From a bacterium (lineage in GTDB: Bacteria > Cyanobacteriota > Vampirovibrionia > Gastranaerophilales > Gastranaerophilaceae), in contig JAFRHR010000038.1 of the NCBI GenBank assembly GCA_017433195.1, positions 1-40,477 on the forward strand: DNA of 40,477 bases, in the 5' to 3' direction. Below, one piece after another: positions 1 through 8,129 of the stretch. A program made the translations under genes and the position numbers. The first letter of the stretch is position 1; each line of letters starts with the position of its first letter. The notes beneath the pieces were generated by a model. It saw nothing but the letters and a program-made list of their open reading frames with translations, was not told the origin of the DNA and searched no databases.

Positions 1-327
1 ACCGTAAAAGGAAAAGTGACGGAACAAGATTTAATAAAACTCGAAAATGGTTTAGAAATAGAAAATGACAAAATGGATTATGCAAAATGTTCAATTCTTG
101 AATATCAGCAGAAAAACACCTTTTTGAATGTAGTTCTCTATCAGGGTTTAAACCGTCAAATCAGAAAAATGTTTGATATTTTAGGTCACGAAGTTATCTC
201 ACTGAAACGTATTCAGCACGCAACAATTACTCTTGACGGAATGAAAAGAGGAGAATACAAACCTCTTAAACAAAGCCAAATCAGGGAACTAAGAACCTAT
301 TTAAAGAAGGTTTCAAATAATGATTAA
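1..327 (+). CDS. rRNA pseudouridine synthase, RsuA/RluB family (3' part)
   Basis: This is the C-terminal part of a pseudouridine synthase of the RsuA/RluB/RluE/RluF family, which isomerises uridine in rRNA. The reading frame is open from base 1, so the GTG at 16 is probably internal and the gene is cut by the window edge. The visible stretch contains GLNRQIRKMF followed by GHEV..LKRIQ and ending in GEYKPL, the typical C-terminal signature of this family (compare GRNRQIRRMF...GHEVxxLKR). The catalytic Asp lies upstream and is not in view. The last 8 bp overlap the coaE start, so the two are co-transcribed. Which member (RluB, RsuA or other) cannot be decided from the tail. Confidence 0.88.
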   Translation, partial: TVKGKVTEQDLIKLENGLEIENDKMDYAKCSILEYQQKNTFLNVVLYQGLNRQIRKMFDILGHEVISLKRIQHATITLDGMKRGEYKPLKQSQIRELRTYLKKVSNND

Positions 328-895
328 GGTCGCAATTACAGGGAATATAGCATCAGGCAAGTCTTCAGTTCAAAAAATCTTTGAGGACAATGGTTTTAAG
401 GTTTTTGATACTGATAAAATCGCGCACAAATTGCTTGATGATAACGAAAAACGAATAATTAAAACCTTTTCAGACTTTGATATCACAGAAGACGGTAAAA
501 TTTCAAGACGAAAACTCGGCAGACTCGTTTTTAATGATGAAAATCTGAGAAAAGAACTTGAAAATATTCTTCACCCCGAAATCAGAGAAGAAATTTTAAA
601 ACGTTTCAGAGAAAACGAAAACGAAGAATTTGTTTTTGTCGGGATACCGCTTTTATATGAAGCAAAAATGGAAGATCTTTTTGATAAAGTCGTTGTTGTC
701 TGTACGGATGAAAACATAAGAATAAAAAGAATTTCAGACAGGGATAATTTATCAAAAGACGATGCTTTAAAAAGGATAAATTCCCAAATGCCGCAAGATG
801 AAAAAGTAAAACTCGCAGATTTTGTAATCGAAAATAATTCAGATTTAAAAACATTAGAAAAAAATGTGTATGAAATTTTAAACCGGATTAAATAA
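320..895 (+). CDS. coaE: Dephospho-CoA kinase
   Basis: CoaE phosphorylates the 3'-hydroxyl of dephospho-CoA, the last step of coenzyme A synthesis, in the cytoplasm. The 191-aa protein has the usual family length. A P-loop (GNIASGKSS, residues about 8-16) is followed by the FDTDKIAHKLL segment that corresponds to the conserved D-x-D/A-H substrate region, and by a lid-like segment with RIKRISDRD and the SQMP motif (about residues 133-158). The start overlaps the upstream pseudouridine synthase by 8 bp, with AAGG a short distance upstream as ribosome site. A short non-coding gap follows before the next gene. Confidence 0.95.
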   Translation: MIKVAITGNIASGKSSVQKIFEDNGFKVFDTDKIAHKLLDDNEKRIIKTFSDFDITEDGKISRRKLGRLVFNDENLRKELENILHPEIREEILKRFRENENEEFVFVGIPLLYEAKMEDLFDKVVVVCTDENIRIKRISDRDNLSKDDALKRINSQMPQDEKVKLADFVIENNSDLKTLEKNVYEILNRIK

Positions 896-973
896 ACTTT
901 ATTTTTTATTATATTTATAGTAGATTGGTAAAGTCCGTGGGGCAAGAAGAAGAAAATTAATTAGGGGTAGCGT

Positions 974-2344
974 ATGTATAATGTTGCGATAGTCGGTGCA
1001 GGTCCTGCCGGAATTTTTACGGCTTTAGAAATAGTTAAATTAAGACCTGAATGGAAAGTCATTTTAATAGAAAAAGGTTTGAGAATTGAAGACAGAAAAT
1101 GCCTTTTAAGAGAGGGCGCAAAAAAATGTCCAACCTGCAAAAAATGCGGTTTGCTTTGCGGATGGGGCGGAGCAGGAGCTTTTTCTGACGGCAAATTGAC
1201 TCTTACACCGGATGTCGGCGGTCACTTAACCGAATATATGGAAAGAGAAAAAGTCGAAGAACTTATCAAATACGCAGACGATTTATACATTCAGCACGGC
1301 GCAACAGACGAAGTCTTCGGAACAGACAGAAAAGTTTTCAGTGAACTTGAAAGACAAGCTACACTTGCAGAATTAAAACTTATTTATTCACCTGTCAGAC
1401 ACCTCGGAACGGAAAGAAGTTTATCCGTATTAAAAAGTATGCAGGATTATCTTGACGACAAAATAACCATTTTAAATAACGTTGCCGCAAAAAATATAAT
1501 TGTTGAATGTGAACAGGTAAAGGGACTTGTTCTTGATAACGGCGAAACTATTTATGCAGAAAGCATAGTTATTGCACCGGGAAGAGAAGGCGCAGATTGG
1601 CTTACTCAGGAATTTGCAAAAAACAAAATCGGTATGGTAAACAATGCAGTTGATATAGGGGTAAGAGTTGAACTTCCCGCACCCGTATTTGCACCAATTA
1701 CTGAAAAATTGTATGAATCAAAATTAGTTTACTATTCGCCGACATTTGGTGACGAAGTAAGAACCTTCTGTATGAATCCGAACGGCGAAGTCGTTCAGGA
1801 AAATTATAACGGAATTGCAACCGTAAACGGTCACAGTTACGCAAACATAAAAACACCAAACACAAACTTTGCACTGCTTGTAAGTAAGAAATTTACGGAA
1901 CCGTTTAAAGAACCTATCGCATATGGTCAGCATATTGCAAGACTCGCAAATATGTTAGCGGGCGGAATTTTGGTGCAGAGATTTGGCGACCTGCTTGACG
2001 GAAGACGTTCAACTCCTGACAGAATAAAATCAAGCACAATTCAGCCGACATTAAAATGTGCAACTCCGGGAGACCTGAGCCTTGTAATTCCTTACAGACA
2101 AATGCAGAGCATTATCGAAATGCTTTACGCATTAGATAAAATTGCTCCGGGAACGGCTTCAAGATACACACTTCTTTACGGTATTGAAGTTAAATTCTAT
2201 TCCGCAAGAGTAAAATTAACCAAAAACTTTGAAACAGAAGGGGTTAAAAACCTTTATACAATAGGGGACGGAGCCGGAATAACAAGAGGTTTAATTCAGG
2301 CTTCGGCATCCGGGGTTCATGTTGCAAGAGCTATTTGCTTATGA
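974..2344 (+). CDS. FAD-dependent dehydrogenase, COG2509-type
   Basis: A cytoplasmic flavoprotein of 456 aa. The N-terminus carries the dinucleotide-binding GAGPAGIFTALE fingerprint (residues about 8-19), so FAD binding is secure. Near residue 52 a cysteine cluster, CPTCKKCGLLC, runs directly into GWGGAGAFSDGKL, the hallmark of the uncharacterised FAD-dependent dehydrogenases of COG2509. The C-terminus has the typical YTIGDGAG..RGLIQA segment where FAD is closed over. The physiological substrate of the family is not known to me. A purine-rich AGGGG lies 8-9 nt before the ATG. The -35 of the next gene lies in the last codons of this one. Confidence 0.88.
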   Translation: MYNVAIVGAGPAGIFTALEIVKLRPEWKVILIEKGLRIEDRKCLLREGAKKCPTCKKCGLLCGWGGAGAFSDGKLTLTPDVGGHLTEYMEREKVEELIKYADDLYIQHGATDEVFGTDRKVFSELERQATLAELKLIYSPVRHLGTERSLSVLKSMQDYLDDKITILNNVAAKNIIVECEQVKGLVLDNGETIYAESIVIAPGREGADWLTQEFAKNKIGMVNNAVDIGVRVELPAPVFAPITEKLYESKLVYYSPTFGDEVRTFCMNPNGEVVQENYNGIATVNGHSYANIKTPNTNFALLVSKKFTEPFKEPIAYGQHIARLANMLAGGILVQRFGDLLDGRRSTPDRIKSSTIQPTLKCATPGDLSLVIPYRQMQSIIEMLYALDKIAPGTASRYTLLYGIEVKFYSARVKLTKNFETEGVKNLYTIGDGAGITRGLIQASASGVHVARAICL

Positions 2345-2363
2345 TAATTTTCGGTGGTATAAT
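2335..2363 (+). promoter_or_regulatory. Leaderless promoter of the histidine kinase gene
   Basis: TTGCTT (2335-2340), 17-nt spacer ending in TGG, then TATAAT (2358-2363), i.e. an extended -10. Only 6 nt (TAACTT) separate the -10 box from the ATG at 2370, so transcription should begin at or next to the start codon. The promoter overlaps the 3' end of the FAD gene. Confidence 0.75.
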
Positions 2364-2369
2364 TAACTT

Positions 2370-4331
2370 ATGACTGGGAAAACAAAAGGAATGACTGCAC
2401 AAAATCGTTTGATACTACTGGGTTTAATACTCAGTACGGTTTTAATCGTTTTGGTTGCGCTTTCTTCAGTTTACATAATTCAGAAGAAATTAAATCAGGG
2501 CTACAGAAATTTCGGACAGATTATTGCAAAAACACTTGCAATTGAAAGCAACGAAATAACAAAAGATATTCCTGAATATGCAAAATTTGAAACCCTGAGA
2601 AACCACGCTCATTCTATTTTAAAAAGCAATGACGACATTGCATATATTGAATTTAAAGATACAAATTCAAACGTAATTTATTCAAGCAAAGACGATTACC
2701 CGAAAAACACAGGGAAAAAACAACTTATAAAAGTAAATTCACCGCTTATTACAAAAAATTTAAGTGATGCCTCTGTTATAGGTTCCGTTGAAGTTGGGTT
2801 ATCGGGATACATAATTAACCACATAACCTCAACAACAAGGGCTTTGCTTTTCGTTGCATTTGCTTTAGCTTGGCTCGTTGTTGCAGCGGTTGTCTGGATG
2901 AACACGGTAATTATTACAAGAGAACTCCGAAACCTTCATCAGGGCGTAAGAAGAATTGCAACAGGAGAATTTGGCTACACAATTGAAGGAAAAGACGTAA
3001 GTTCAGAAGTAAAAGAACTTTATGATGCATTCAATGAAATGTCACAAAAACTAAACACCTATGATCAGAAGAACGTCGAAAACATCACTCTTGAAAGAAA
3101 TAAGTTTGAATCTGTCCTTATGAATATCGCAAACGGCGTTGTGGTTTGTGATAATTACGACAAAGTTGTTCTCGTAAACAAACACGCAAAAGAACTTTTA
3201 GAAGTAGAAGAAGCTGATATTATAAATACAAAAATTCAGCAATATTGCGATACAAACGGAGAATTATGTTTTAAAGAAAAAATAGATTTATTCAAAGATA
3301 CTCCGCTTGACGAAATGGAAGACAAACCTTTGACTTTCAATATTGAAGTTGACAAAAAGGTTATAAAAGCCGTAATTTCTCCGATGTTTTCAAGAAGTTC
3401 GGACTATTTGGGGTACATAATTGTATTAATTGACGTAACAAAAGAAATAGAAATGGACAAACTTCGCTCACACTTCATTTCTAATGTTTCTCACGAGCTC
3501 AGAACACCTGTTACTGTTTTGAGAAGTTACATTGACACACTTTATAACTATGGCGGAGATTTCGATTACAACACTCAAAAAGAATTTATCGGAGTTATGA
3601 ATCAGGAAATCGTAAGACTTAACAGAATGGTTAACGATATTCTTGATTTCTCAAAATATGAATCACAGGATATAAGACTCGAAAAAACAAAACAAGCCAT
3701 TCAGCCAGTAATCGAAGACTGTGTTGAACAAATGAAGGTTCTTGCAAGCGAACACAACATAACAATTTCTGTTATGACAGAGCCGGATTTGCCGGAGATT
3801 TTATTCAATTATGACAGTATTGCAAGAGTTTTGATGAACTTACTTTCAAATGCAATTAAATACTCTCCTGACGGAAAACGTATCAAAGTTAAGGCTGAAC
3901 GTTCTCAGGTCGGAGATTATATTGAAGTAAGTGTAGAAGATCAGGGCCCCGGTATTCCTGAAGAATACCACGAAAAAGTATTTGACAGATTTTTCAGAAT
4001 TGAAAACGAAACTCATTCCGTAAAAGGAACAGGTTTGGGACTTCATTTGGTAAAAATTTCCGTAGAAAAACACCACAACGGACAAGTCTTCTTATATTCA
4101 AAAGTAGGCGAAGGTTCAACTTTCGGCTTCAGACTTCCTATAATAACAAAAGAAGAAGAGCCTGAAGAATATATCCCCAAATATCACCCCGGAGACGAAG
4201 TTCACCCTAACGATATAGCAAACGATACTTCTTTTGAAACTCCGAAAGCGGAAATTGCAGAACCCACAAACTCAAACAACTACGAAGAAGATACAAACGG
4301 CTGGGAAATTTCCCCGATAGAAAAGAACTAA
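2370..4331 (+). CDS. Membrane sensor histidine kinase (HAMP-PAS-HisKA-HATPase)
   Basis: A 653-aa two-component sensor kinase with PhoR/VicK-like architecture. Hydrophobic helix at about 14-36, an extracytoplasmic region of about 120 aa (cache-like), second helix at about 156-178, HAMP at about 179-232, a PAS domain at about 245-360, then the dimerisation domain with SHELRTP (phospho-acceptor His375), and an ATPase domain with N box (NLLSNAIKYS), DQGPGIP and GTGLGLHLVK. After the ATPase domain comes an unusual acidic, Pro/Asn-rich tail of about 60 aa with no recognisable fold. No response regulator gene is adjacent, so it is an orphan kinase in this window. It starts from a leaderless promoter and its stop overlaps the folC start (TAATG). 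Confidence 0.93.
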   Translation: MTGKTKGMTAQNRLILLGLILSTVLIVLVALSSVYIIQKKLNQGYRNFGQIIAKTLAIESNEITKDIPEYAKFETLRNHAHSILKSNDDIAYIEFKDTNSNVIYSSKDDYPKNTGKKQLIKVNSPLITKNLSDASVIGSVEVGLSGYIINHITSTTRALLFVAFALAWLVVAAVVWMNTVIITRELRNLHQGVRRIATGEFGYTIEGKDVSSEVKELYDAFNEMSQKLNTYDQKNVENITLERNKFESVLMNIANGVVVCDNYDKVVLVNKHAKELLEVEEADIINTKIQQYCDTNGELCFKEKIDLFKDTPLDEMEDKPLTFNIEVDKKVIKAVISPMFSRSSDYLGYIIVLIDVTKEIEMDKLRSHFISNVSHELRTPVTVLRSYIDTLYNYGGDFDYNTQKEFIGVMNQEIVRLNRMVNDILDFSKYESQDIRLEKTKQAIQPVIEDCVEQMKVLASEHNITISVMTEPDLPEILFNYDSIARVLMNLLSNAIKYSPDGKRIKVKAERSQVGDYIEVSVEDQGPGIPEEYHEKVFDRFFRIENETHSVKGTGLGLHLVKISVEKHHNGQVFLYSKVGEGSTFGFRLPIITKEEEPEEYIPKYHPGDEVHPNDIANDTSFETPKAEIAEPTNSNNYEEDTNGWEISPIEKN

Positions 4332-5488
4332 TGGATAATTACACTAACGCAGTAAATTTATTACAACGGACTGATAAATTTTGTATCAATTTGGGCTTAG
4401 ACCGAATTAAAAGTTTTTTGGATATTGTTGGCAACCCTCAGGACAAACTAAATTTTATACACATTGCGGGAACTAACGGAAAAGGCTCTGTCTGCACTAT
4501 TTTAGAATCAGTTTTAAGGACGGCCGGTTACAAAACAGGACTTTTTACAAGCCCCCACATTTTGGAATATACAGAAAGAATTAAATATAACGGCGAAGAA
4601 ATCGATAAAGATAAATTTGCGGAATTGATTTTTAAAGTCGAAGGGGTAAATGATATTAAATTAACTGAATTTGAGATTTTAACGACTGTAATGTTTTTAT
4701 ATTTTGCAGAAAAAATGCCTGATATTGTAATTTTGGAAACTGGACTTGGCGGAAGGCTTGATGCAACAAACGTTATTAAAGAAAATATCTGTTCTGTTAT
4801 TACTCATCTTGACCTTGAACACACAGAAAGACTAGGAAATACCATTGAAAAAATTGCTTTTGAAAAGGCGGGAATTATTAAGAAAAACTGTCCTTTGGTT
4901 ACGAAAGAAAATTATGAAATCATAAAAGAAACTGCAAAGAAACAAAATTCAGAAATTTTACCCATTTTTAATGCTGAAAAATTAACCGAATTTTTGAGTT
5001 TAAAAGGCGAATACCAAAAAGAAAATCTGACTTTGGCATATTCCGTTATAAAAAACTGTTTTAATGAAATACCTGAGGGAAAAATTATAGACGGATTAAA
5101 AAATGTACGTCATATTTGCAGATTTGAATACATAAAAGAAAAAAATATAATTTTAGATGGGGCTCACAATCCAAACGGGATAACAGAACTTAAAAAAAGC
5201 CTTGATAAAAATTTTCCAAAATCTGAATTTAAACGCAGATTTGTATTCGGATGTCTTAAAAACAAAGACTACAAAAAAATGGTAAAAACACTGTTTGAAG
5301 AAGATGATGAGGTTTTATTTTATCACTTTAAACATCAAAACAGCTGCACATTTGAGGATTTACATTCAATTTACCCCGATTCTAAAGAGTTTTTTGTTGA
5401 AGATTTCAAACCCGATGAAAATTTAACCGTCTTTTGCGGATCACTGTATATGTTAGGTGAAATTTATAAAAACATACTCCTTCCCTAA
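4331..5488 (+). CDS. folC: Folylpolyglutamate synthase / dihydrofolate synthase
   Basis: FolC adds glutamate to dihydropteroate and to folates (ATP-dependent, Mur ligase superfamily). The 385-aa protein shows the family P-loop HIAGTNGKGSV (about residues 44-54), TGLFTSPHILEYTERI directly after it, an ETGLGGRLDATN segment, the HLDLEHTERLG motif, and the C-terminal LDGAHNPNG. Length is slightly short for the family (about 420) but all motifs are present. The start overlaps the kinase stop by one base, implying translational coupling. Its stop codon lies inside the palindromic repeat at 5479-5498, so the last residues (LP) are encoded by the repeat. folK (27 kb) is the other folate gene in the window. 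Confidence 0.94.
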   Translation: MDNYTNAVNLLQRTDKFCINLGLDRIKSFLDIVGNPQDKLNFIHIAGTNGKGSVCTILESVLRTAGYKTGLFTSPHILEYTERIKYNGEEIDKDKFAELIFKVEGVNDIKLTEFEILTTVMFLYFAEKMPDIVILETGLGGRLDATNVIKENICSVITHLDLEHTERLGNTIEKIAFEKAGIIKKNCPLVTKENYEIIKETAKKQNSEILPIFNAEKLTEFLSLKGEYQKENLTLAYSVIKNCFNEIPEGKIIDGLKNVRHICRFEYIKEKNIILDGAHNPNGITELKKSLDKNFPKSEFKRRFVFGCLKNKDYKKMVKTLFEEDDEVLFYHFKHQNSCTFEDLHSIYPDSKEFFVEDFKPDENLTVFCGSLYMLGEIYKNILLP

Positions 5489-5513
5489 TTAGGGAAGGTT
5501 GGGATGGGTATTA
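5479..5513. repeat. Nested palindromic repeat, partial copy
   Basis: Perfect 20-bp palindrome CCTTCCCTAATTAGGGAAGG (5479-5498), then TTGGGATGGGTATTA, which matches the right arm of the family seen at 6032, 12259, 22328 and 24966. The left arm is absent. It overlaps the folC stop codon. Confidence 0.75.
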
Positions 5514-5522
5514 AAACACTTT

Positions 5523-5726
5523 TTAATCTGCAACAGAAATAACTTTTCTGCATTTTTCGATATTATAAAAGGCTGATTTCATATTGTTTTTTAGTATTTT
5601 TAATATAATGTCGCTTTTTGCCTCGCCATCTATTTGCTCTTCCAAAACCTCTGCCAAATACATTGAATCTAAAAGTCTCCCTGATATATCACGAGTGAGT
5701 TCCGCAAGATTCTTTCTTCTCTTCAT
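5523..5726 (-). CDS. Small hypothetical protein (67 aa)
   Basis: I do not recognise this protein. It is short, charged and predicted mostly helical (RKNLAELTRDISGRLLDSMYLAEVLEEQIDG...), without membrane segment or signal peptide. It is believable as a gene because a good ribosome site (AAGGAG, about 6 nt spacing) precedes the ATG and because it diverges from a small ribbon-helix-helix gene across a spacer with three operator-like repeats. It is probably controlled by that regulator. The organisation resembles a two-gene regulator/target module. A toxin-antitoxin pair cannot be excluded but nothing in the protein indicates a toxin. Confidence 0.65.
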   Translation of the reverse strand: MKRRKNLAELTRDISGRLLDSMYLAEVLEEQIDGEAKSDIILKILKNNMKSAFYNIEKCRKVISVAD

Positions 5727-5751
5727 ATTTTCTCCTTAATCTTAAAATAGT

Positions 5752-5843
5752 TGTAATAAAATTGCATGATAATTGTAATTTAATTGCAATTGTTATGTCA
5801 AGTAAATTATAATAAAATAATACATTGTTGTAATATAATTGTA
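5752..5843. promoter_or_regulatory. Three operator-like repeats between divergent genes
   Basis: Three copies of TTGTAATWWAATTGYA at 5752-5767, 5774-5789 and 5828-5843. Starts are 22 and 54 bp apart, about two and five helical turns, so all lie on one face of the DNA. The second copy extends to the near-palindrome TTGTAATTTAATTGCAA. The third overlaps a TATAAT (5834-5839) 16 nt before the start of the ribbon-helix-helix gene. Likely autoregulatory operators; inferred, not proven. Confidence 0.65.
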
Positions 5844-5855
5844 ACGTGATTAACT

Positions 5856-5999
5856 ATGAGCAAAGAAAAAAAGAGATTTGTCCTACTTGTAGACAACGAT
5901 GTATTTGAAAAATTCAAAAAACTTGCACAGGAACAGAACAGAACCGCAGGAAACTTGGGAACAAAACTTATTATAGATTACGTCAAAGAAAACGGATAA
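5856..5999 (+). CDS. Ribbon-helix-helix DNA-binding protein (47 aa)
   Basis: Short ORF reading MSKEKKRFVLLVDNDV then FEKFKKLAQEQNRTAGNLG and ending TKLIIDYVKENG. The pattern of a beta strand (RFVLLVD), a first helix (FEKFKKLAQEQ), a turn with Arg-Thr, and a second helix (LGTKLIIDYVKE) is that of Arc/CopG-type ribbon-helix-helix repressors, which bind DNA as dimers to short palindromic operators. No clear Shine-Dalgarno site is present. The upstream spacer holds three repeats suited to such a repressor, one overlapping its likely -10. Divergent from the 67-aa gene, which it probably regulates along with itself. Confidence 0.75.
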   Translation: MSKEKKRFVLLVDNDVFEKFKKLAQEQNRTAGNLGTKLIIDYVKENG

Positions 6000-6031
6000 G
6001 TCTTTAACTAACTGATAATATTTAAGTGAGG

Positions 6032-6111
6032 ATATTACCCTCCCTAACCCTTCCTAATTAGGGAGGGAGCAGTGCTTTTTCATATTAATTAGCAATGCGG
6101 GTGGGTAATAT
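6032..6111. repeat. Nested palindromic repeat, complete copy
   Basis: About 80 bp with perfect outer arms ATATTACCC (6032-6040) and GGGTAATAT (6103-6111), and an inner palindrome around CCTAATTAGG. It occupies the non-coding gap 6000-6192, where I see nothing else. Same family as the copies at 5479, 12259, 22328 and 24966. Confidence 0.75.
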
Positions 6112-6192
6112 AATACAACATAATTTATTTAACCGGTTTGACTTTAAACAGCAAAAATTATAACCAATTAAACAAAATCTGTCTTTTTTAAT

Positions 6193-7155
6193 TTATTCTT
6201 CAATACAAAACCGTTTTCCGACTTGATAGGTTTCGGGAAGAAGTTTTCTCAAAGAATTAAAGAATTTATACTTTGATTTAACTTTAAAAGTTACTGTTTT
6301 ATTATCCGCACAAAGAACGGATATCAACCCTCTTTTATGGTTAATCTCGGTAATAGTACCGTATTCAGTATAATCGGAATAGTTTTTGCCGACCATAATT
6401 CCGTACGGATTTATGACGACATAATCATCTTCAAATTCAGCAAAACACTCTTTCCATGGGTGAAGTGCCTGAACTCTCGCTTTAACATCTTCCGCATTTT
6501 GGGCAAAATTTATACAATTATCTATATTATCAAGTGAAAAATAAGAACTCTGCGATTTATCCTGTTCTTTCGGGACAATAATTTCATTGTTCATTGATTT
6601 TAAAAGCTCGCAGACCACACCTCTTGCCTGCAAAGTTATTCTTTCCCTTAATTCATGTCCCGTATCATCAGGTAAAATCGGAGTCGGACTCTGAGTCAGA
6701 ATTGCACCGCCATCCCACGTTTCATCAACAAGGTGAAAAGTTACTCCGCTTTCTTTTTCCCTGTTCAAAATTGTCCAGAGATAAGGATTCGGGCCTTTGT
6801 ATTTCGGCAAAAGCGAAGGATGAACATTCATAAAAACCTGAGGAATTATAAATGTTTCTTTTTCAATTTTTTCACCCCAGGATGCAACAATTACAATATC
6901 TGCATTAAGTTTTCTAACCTGTTTTCTGAACGCCTCGGAATTTATGCTTCTTGCCTTAATTTCTTTCAGATTAAGACTCTTTATATAAGAATATTCCTTG
7001 CTCGGATTAAAAACATCTTTTATAAAACGTGTAAACGGTTTTAATTTCACATAATCGTATCTGTAAACGCCGACAATTACATCCCCGGCGTCTAAAACGC
7101 CCGCAATTATATTGGTAAACATTTTTCCGTATCCGGCAACAATTACTCTGTGCAT
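6193..7155 (-). CDS. Formyltransferase family protein (methionyl-tRNA formyltransferase-like)
   Basis: A 320-aa protein of the formyltetrahydrofolate-dependent formyltransferase family. The catalytic core is present: FMNVHPSLLPKYKGP with Asn110 and His112, then SGVTFHLVDETWDGGAIL with Asp148, matching the Asn-His-Asp triad of Fmt. A C-terminal Fmt-like beta domain follows (ARVQALHPW..., VLCADNKTVTFK). The N-terminus (HRVIVAGYGKMFTNIIAG) is unlike the usual FxGTPxFA start of Fmt and has an extra charged segment at about 33-60, so it may be either the genome's Fmt or a paralogue acting on another amine. The ATG overlaps the ribF stop by 13 bp, so it is the second gene of a ribF operon. Confidence 0.75.
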   Translation of the reverse strand: MHRVIVAGYGKMFTNIIAGVLDAGDVIVGVYRYDYVKLKPFTRFIKDVFNPSKEYSYIKSLNLKEIKARSINSEAFRKQVRKLNADIVIVASWGEKIEKETFIIPQVFMNVHPSLLPKYKGPNPYLWTILNREKESGVTFHLVDETWDGGAILTQSPTPILPDDTGHELRERITLQARGVVCELLKSMNNEIIVPKEQDKSQSSYFSLDNIDNCINFAQNAEDVKARVQALHPWKECFAEFEDDYVVINPYGIMVGKNYSDYTEYGTITEINHKRGLISVLCADNKTVTFKVKSKYKFFNSLRKLLPETYQVGKRFCIEE

Positions 7156-8033
7156 TTCTCGATATCCCTCTTTATTTGTTCCTTTAATTCGTCTTCAGAA
7201 TTGAATTTTTTCTCAGGTCTTATAAAATCTTTAAACTGAATACTTATTGTCTCGCCGTATATATCTCTATCAAAATCGAGAATATGTGCTTCTAAAATCG
7301 GCTTTCTTATGTCAGCAACGGTCGGCTTTACTCCGAAATTCAAAACTGCATTATATTGATTATTAACAGTTACCTTGTATGCACCAAAAGGCATTTTTAT
7401 AAGATTTTCGGGATACTCAACATTTGCGGTTTTAAAGCCCAATTTTTCACCCAAATGCTGACCGTGAACGACTTTCCCAGATATCTCAAAAGTTCTTCCC
7501 AAAAACAGATTAACCTCTTGAATATCACCGTTTTTCAGACATTCTCTTATATATGTGGAACTTATAAGTTTATCCTTTATGTATTGGGGCTCAATTTTTA
7601 TGTATTTATAATTGTATTTTTCCTGATTTTCCTCTAAAAACTCGGGATTTCCCGTTTTGTTACTTCCAAAATAATGATTAAATCCCGTTGAAATCGAAAC
7701 AGGCTCAAAATTTTTTATCAAAATGCTTTCGAGATATTCTTTAGCCGTTAAATCTTTTAAGGCTTTAAAATCAACCTCATATAAATAATCAACACCTAAG
7801 TTTGCTATCTGTTTTCTTCTCTCGCTGTCTTTTAAAATGTATGATGGTTCAACATCATAAAAAATACAGCAGGGATGCTCTTTAAAAGTTATTACTGCTG
7901 ATTTTGTGTTGTGTTGCATTGCAAAATCAACGGCTGATTTTATAACTCTCATATGCCCCAAATGAACTCCGTCAAAAAAGCCTAATGCAAGAGCAATTTT
8001 AGGATTATAGTTAAACTCGTTAAATATTTCCAT
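7143..8033 (-). CDS. ribF: Bifunctional riboflavin kinase / FAD synthetase
   Basis: RibF converts riboflavin to FMN and then FAD. The N-terminal nucleotidyltransferase domain shows LGFFDGVHLGH (compare GxFDGVHxGH) and the STYIRECLKNGD segment; the C-terminal kinase domain shows GRTFEISGKVVHGQHLGEKLGFKTANV (compare GxVxxGxxxGRxxGxPTAN) and ILDFDRDIYGE. An upstream in-frame ATG at 8084 exists, but I chose 8033 (296 aa) because the domain starts there and because TATAAT ends 6 nt before this ATG. It is co-transcribed with the downstream formyltransferase. The rest of riboflavin synthesis is encoded at 29-34 kb. Confidence 0.92.
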   Translation of the reverse strand: MEIFNEFNYNPKIALALGFFDGVHLGHMRVIKSAVDFAMQHNTKSAVITFKEHPCCIFYDVEPSYILKDSERRKQIANLGVDYLYEVDFKALKDLTAKEYLESILIKNFEPVSISTGFNHYFGSNKTGNPEFLEENQEKYNYKYIKIEPQYIKDKLISSTYIRECLKNGDIQEVNLFLGRTFEISGKVVHGQHLGEKLGFKTANVEYPENLIKMPFGAYKVTVNNQYNAVLNFGVKPTVADIRKPILEAHILDFDRDIYGETISIQFKDFIRPEKKFNSEDELKEQIKRDIEKCTE

Positions 8034-8039
8034 AACGTT

Positions 8040-8045
8040 ATTATA
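8040..8045 (-). promoter_or_regulatory. -10 box of ribF, leaderless arrangement
   Basis: On the minus strand TATAAT is followed by AACGTT and then the ATG at 8033. No good -35 is seen at 17 nt. It matches the spacing found at eight other genes in the window. Confidence 0.55.
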
Positions 8046-8129
8046 CGATAAAAAACAGACAAATTTTATAATAGTTATTATCATAAAAAATCATTACCTC
8101 ACCCGAATTTCTAATACTCATAAATTCGC

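Noticed and set aside
5752-5843. Three 16-bp repeats as a CRISPR or plasmid iteron array
   Set aside because: Too few copies and uneven spacing for CRISPR; no replication initiator gene nearby. Operators for the adjacent ribbon-helix-helix gene explain them better.
5523-5999. Calling the divergent small pair a toxin-antitoxin system
   Set aside because: The genes are divergent rather than co-directional and the 67-aa protein shows no known toxin motif, so it is kept as a regulator/target module.
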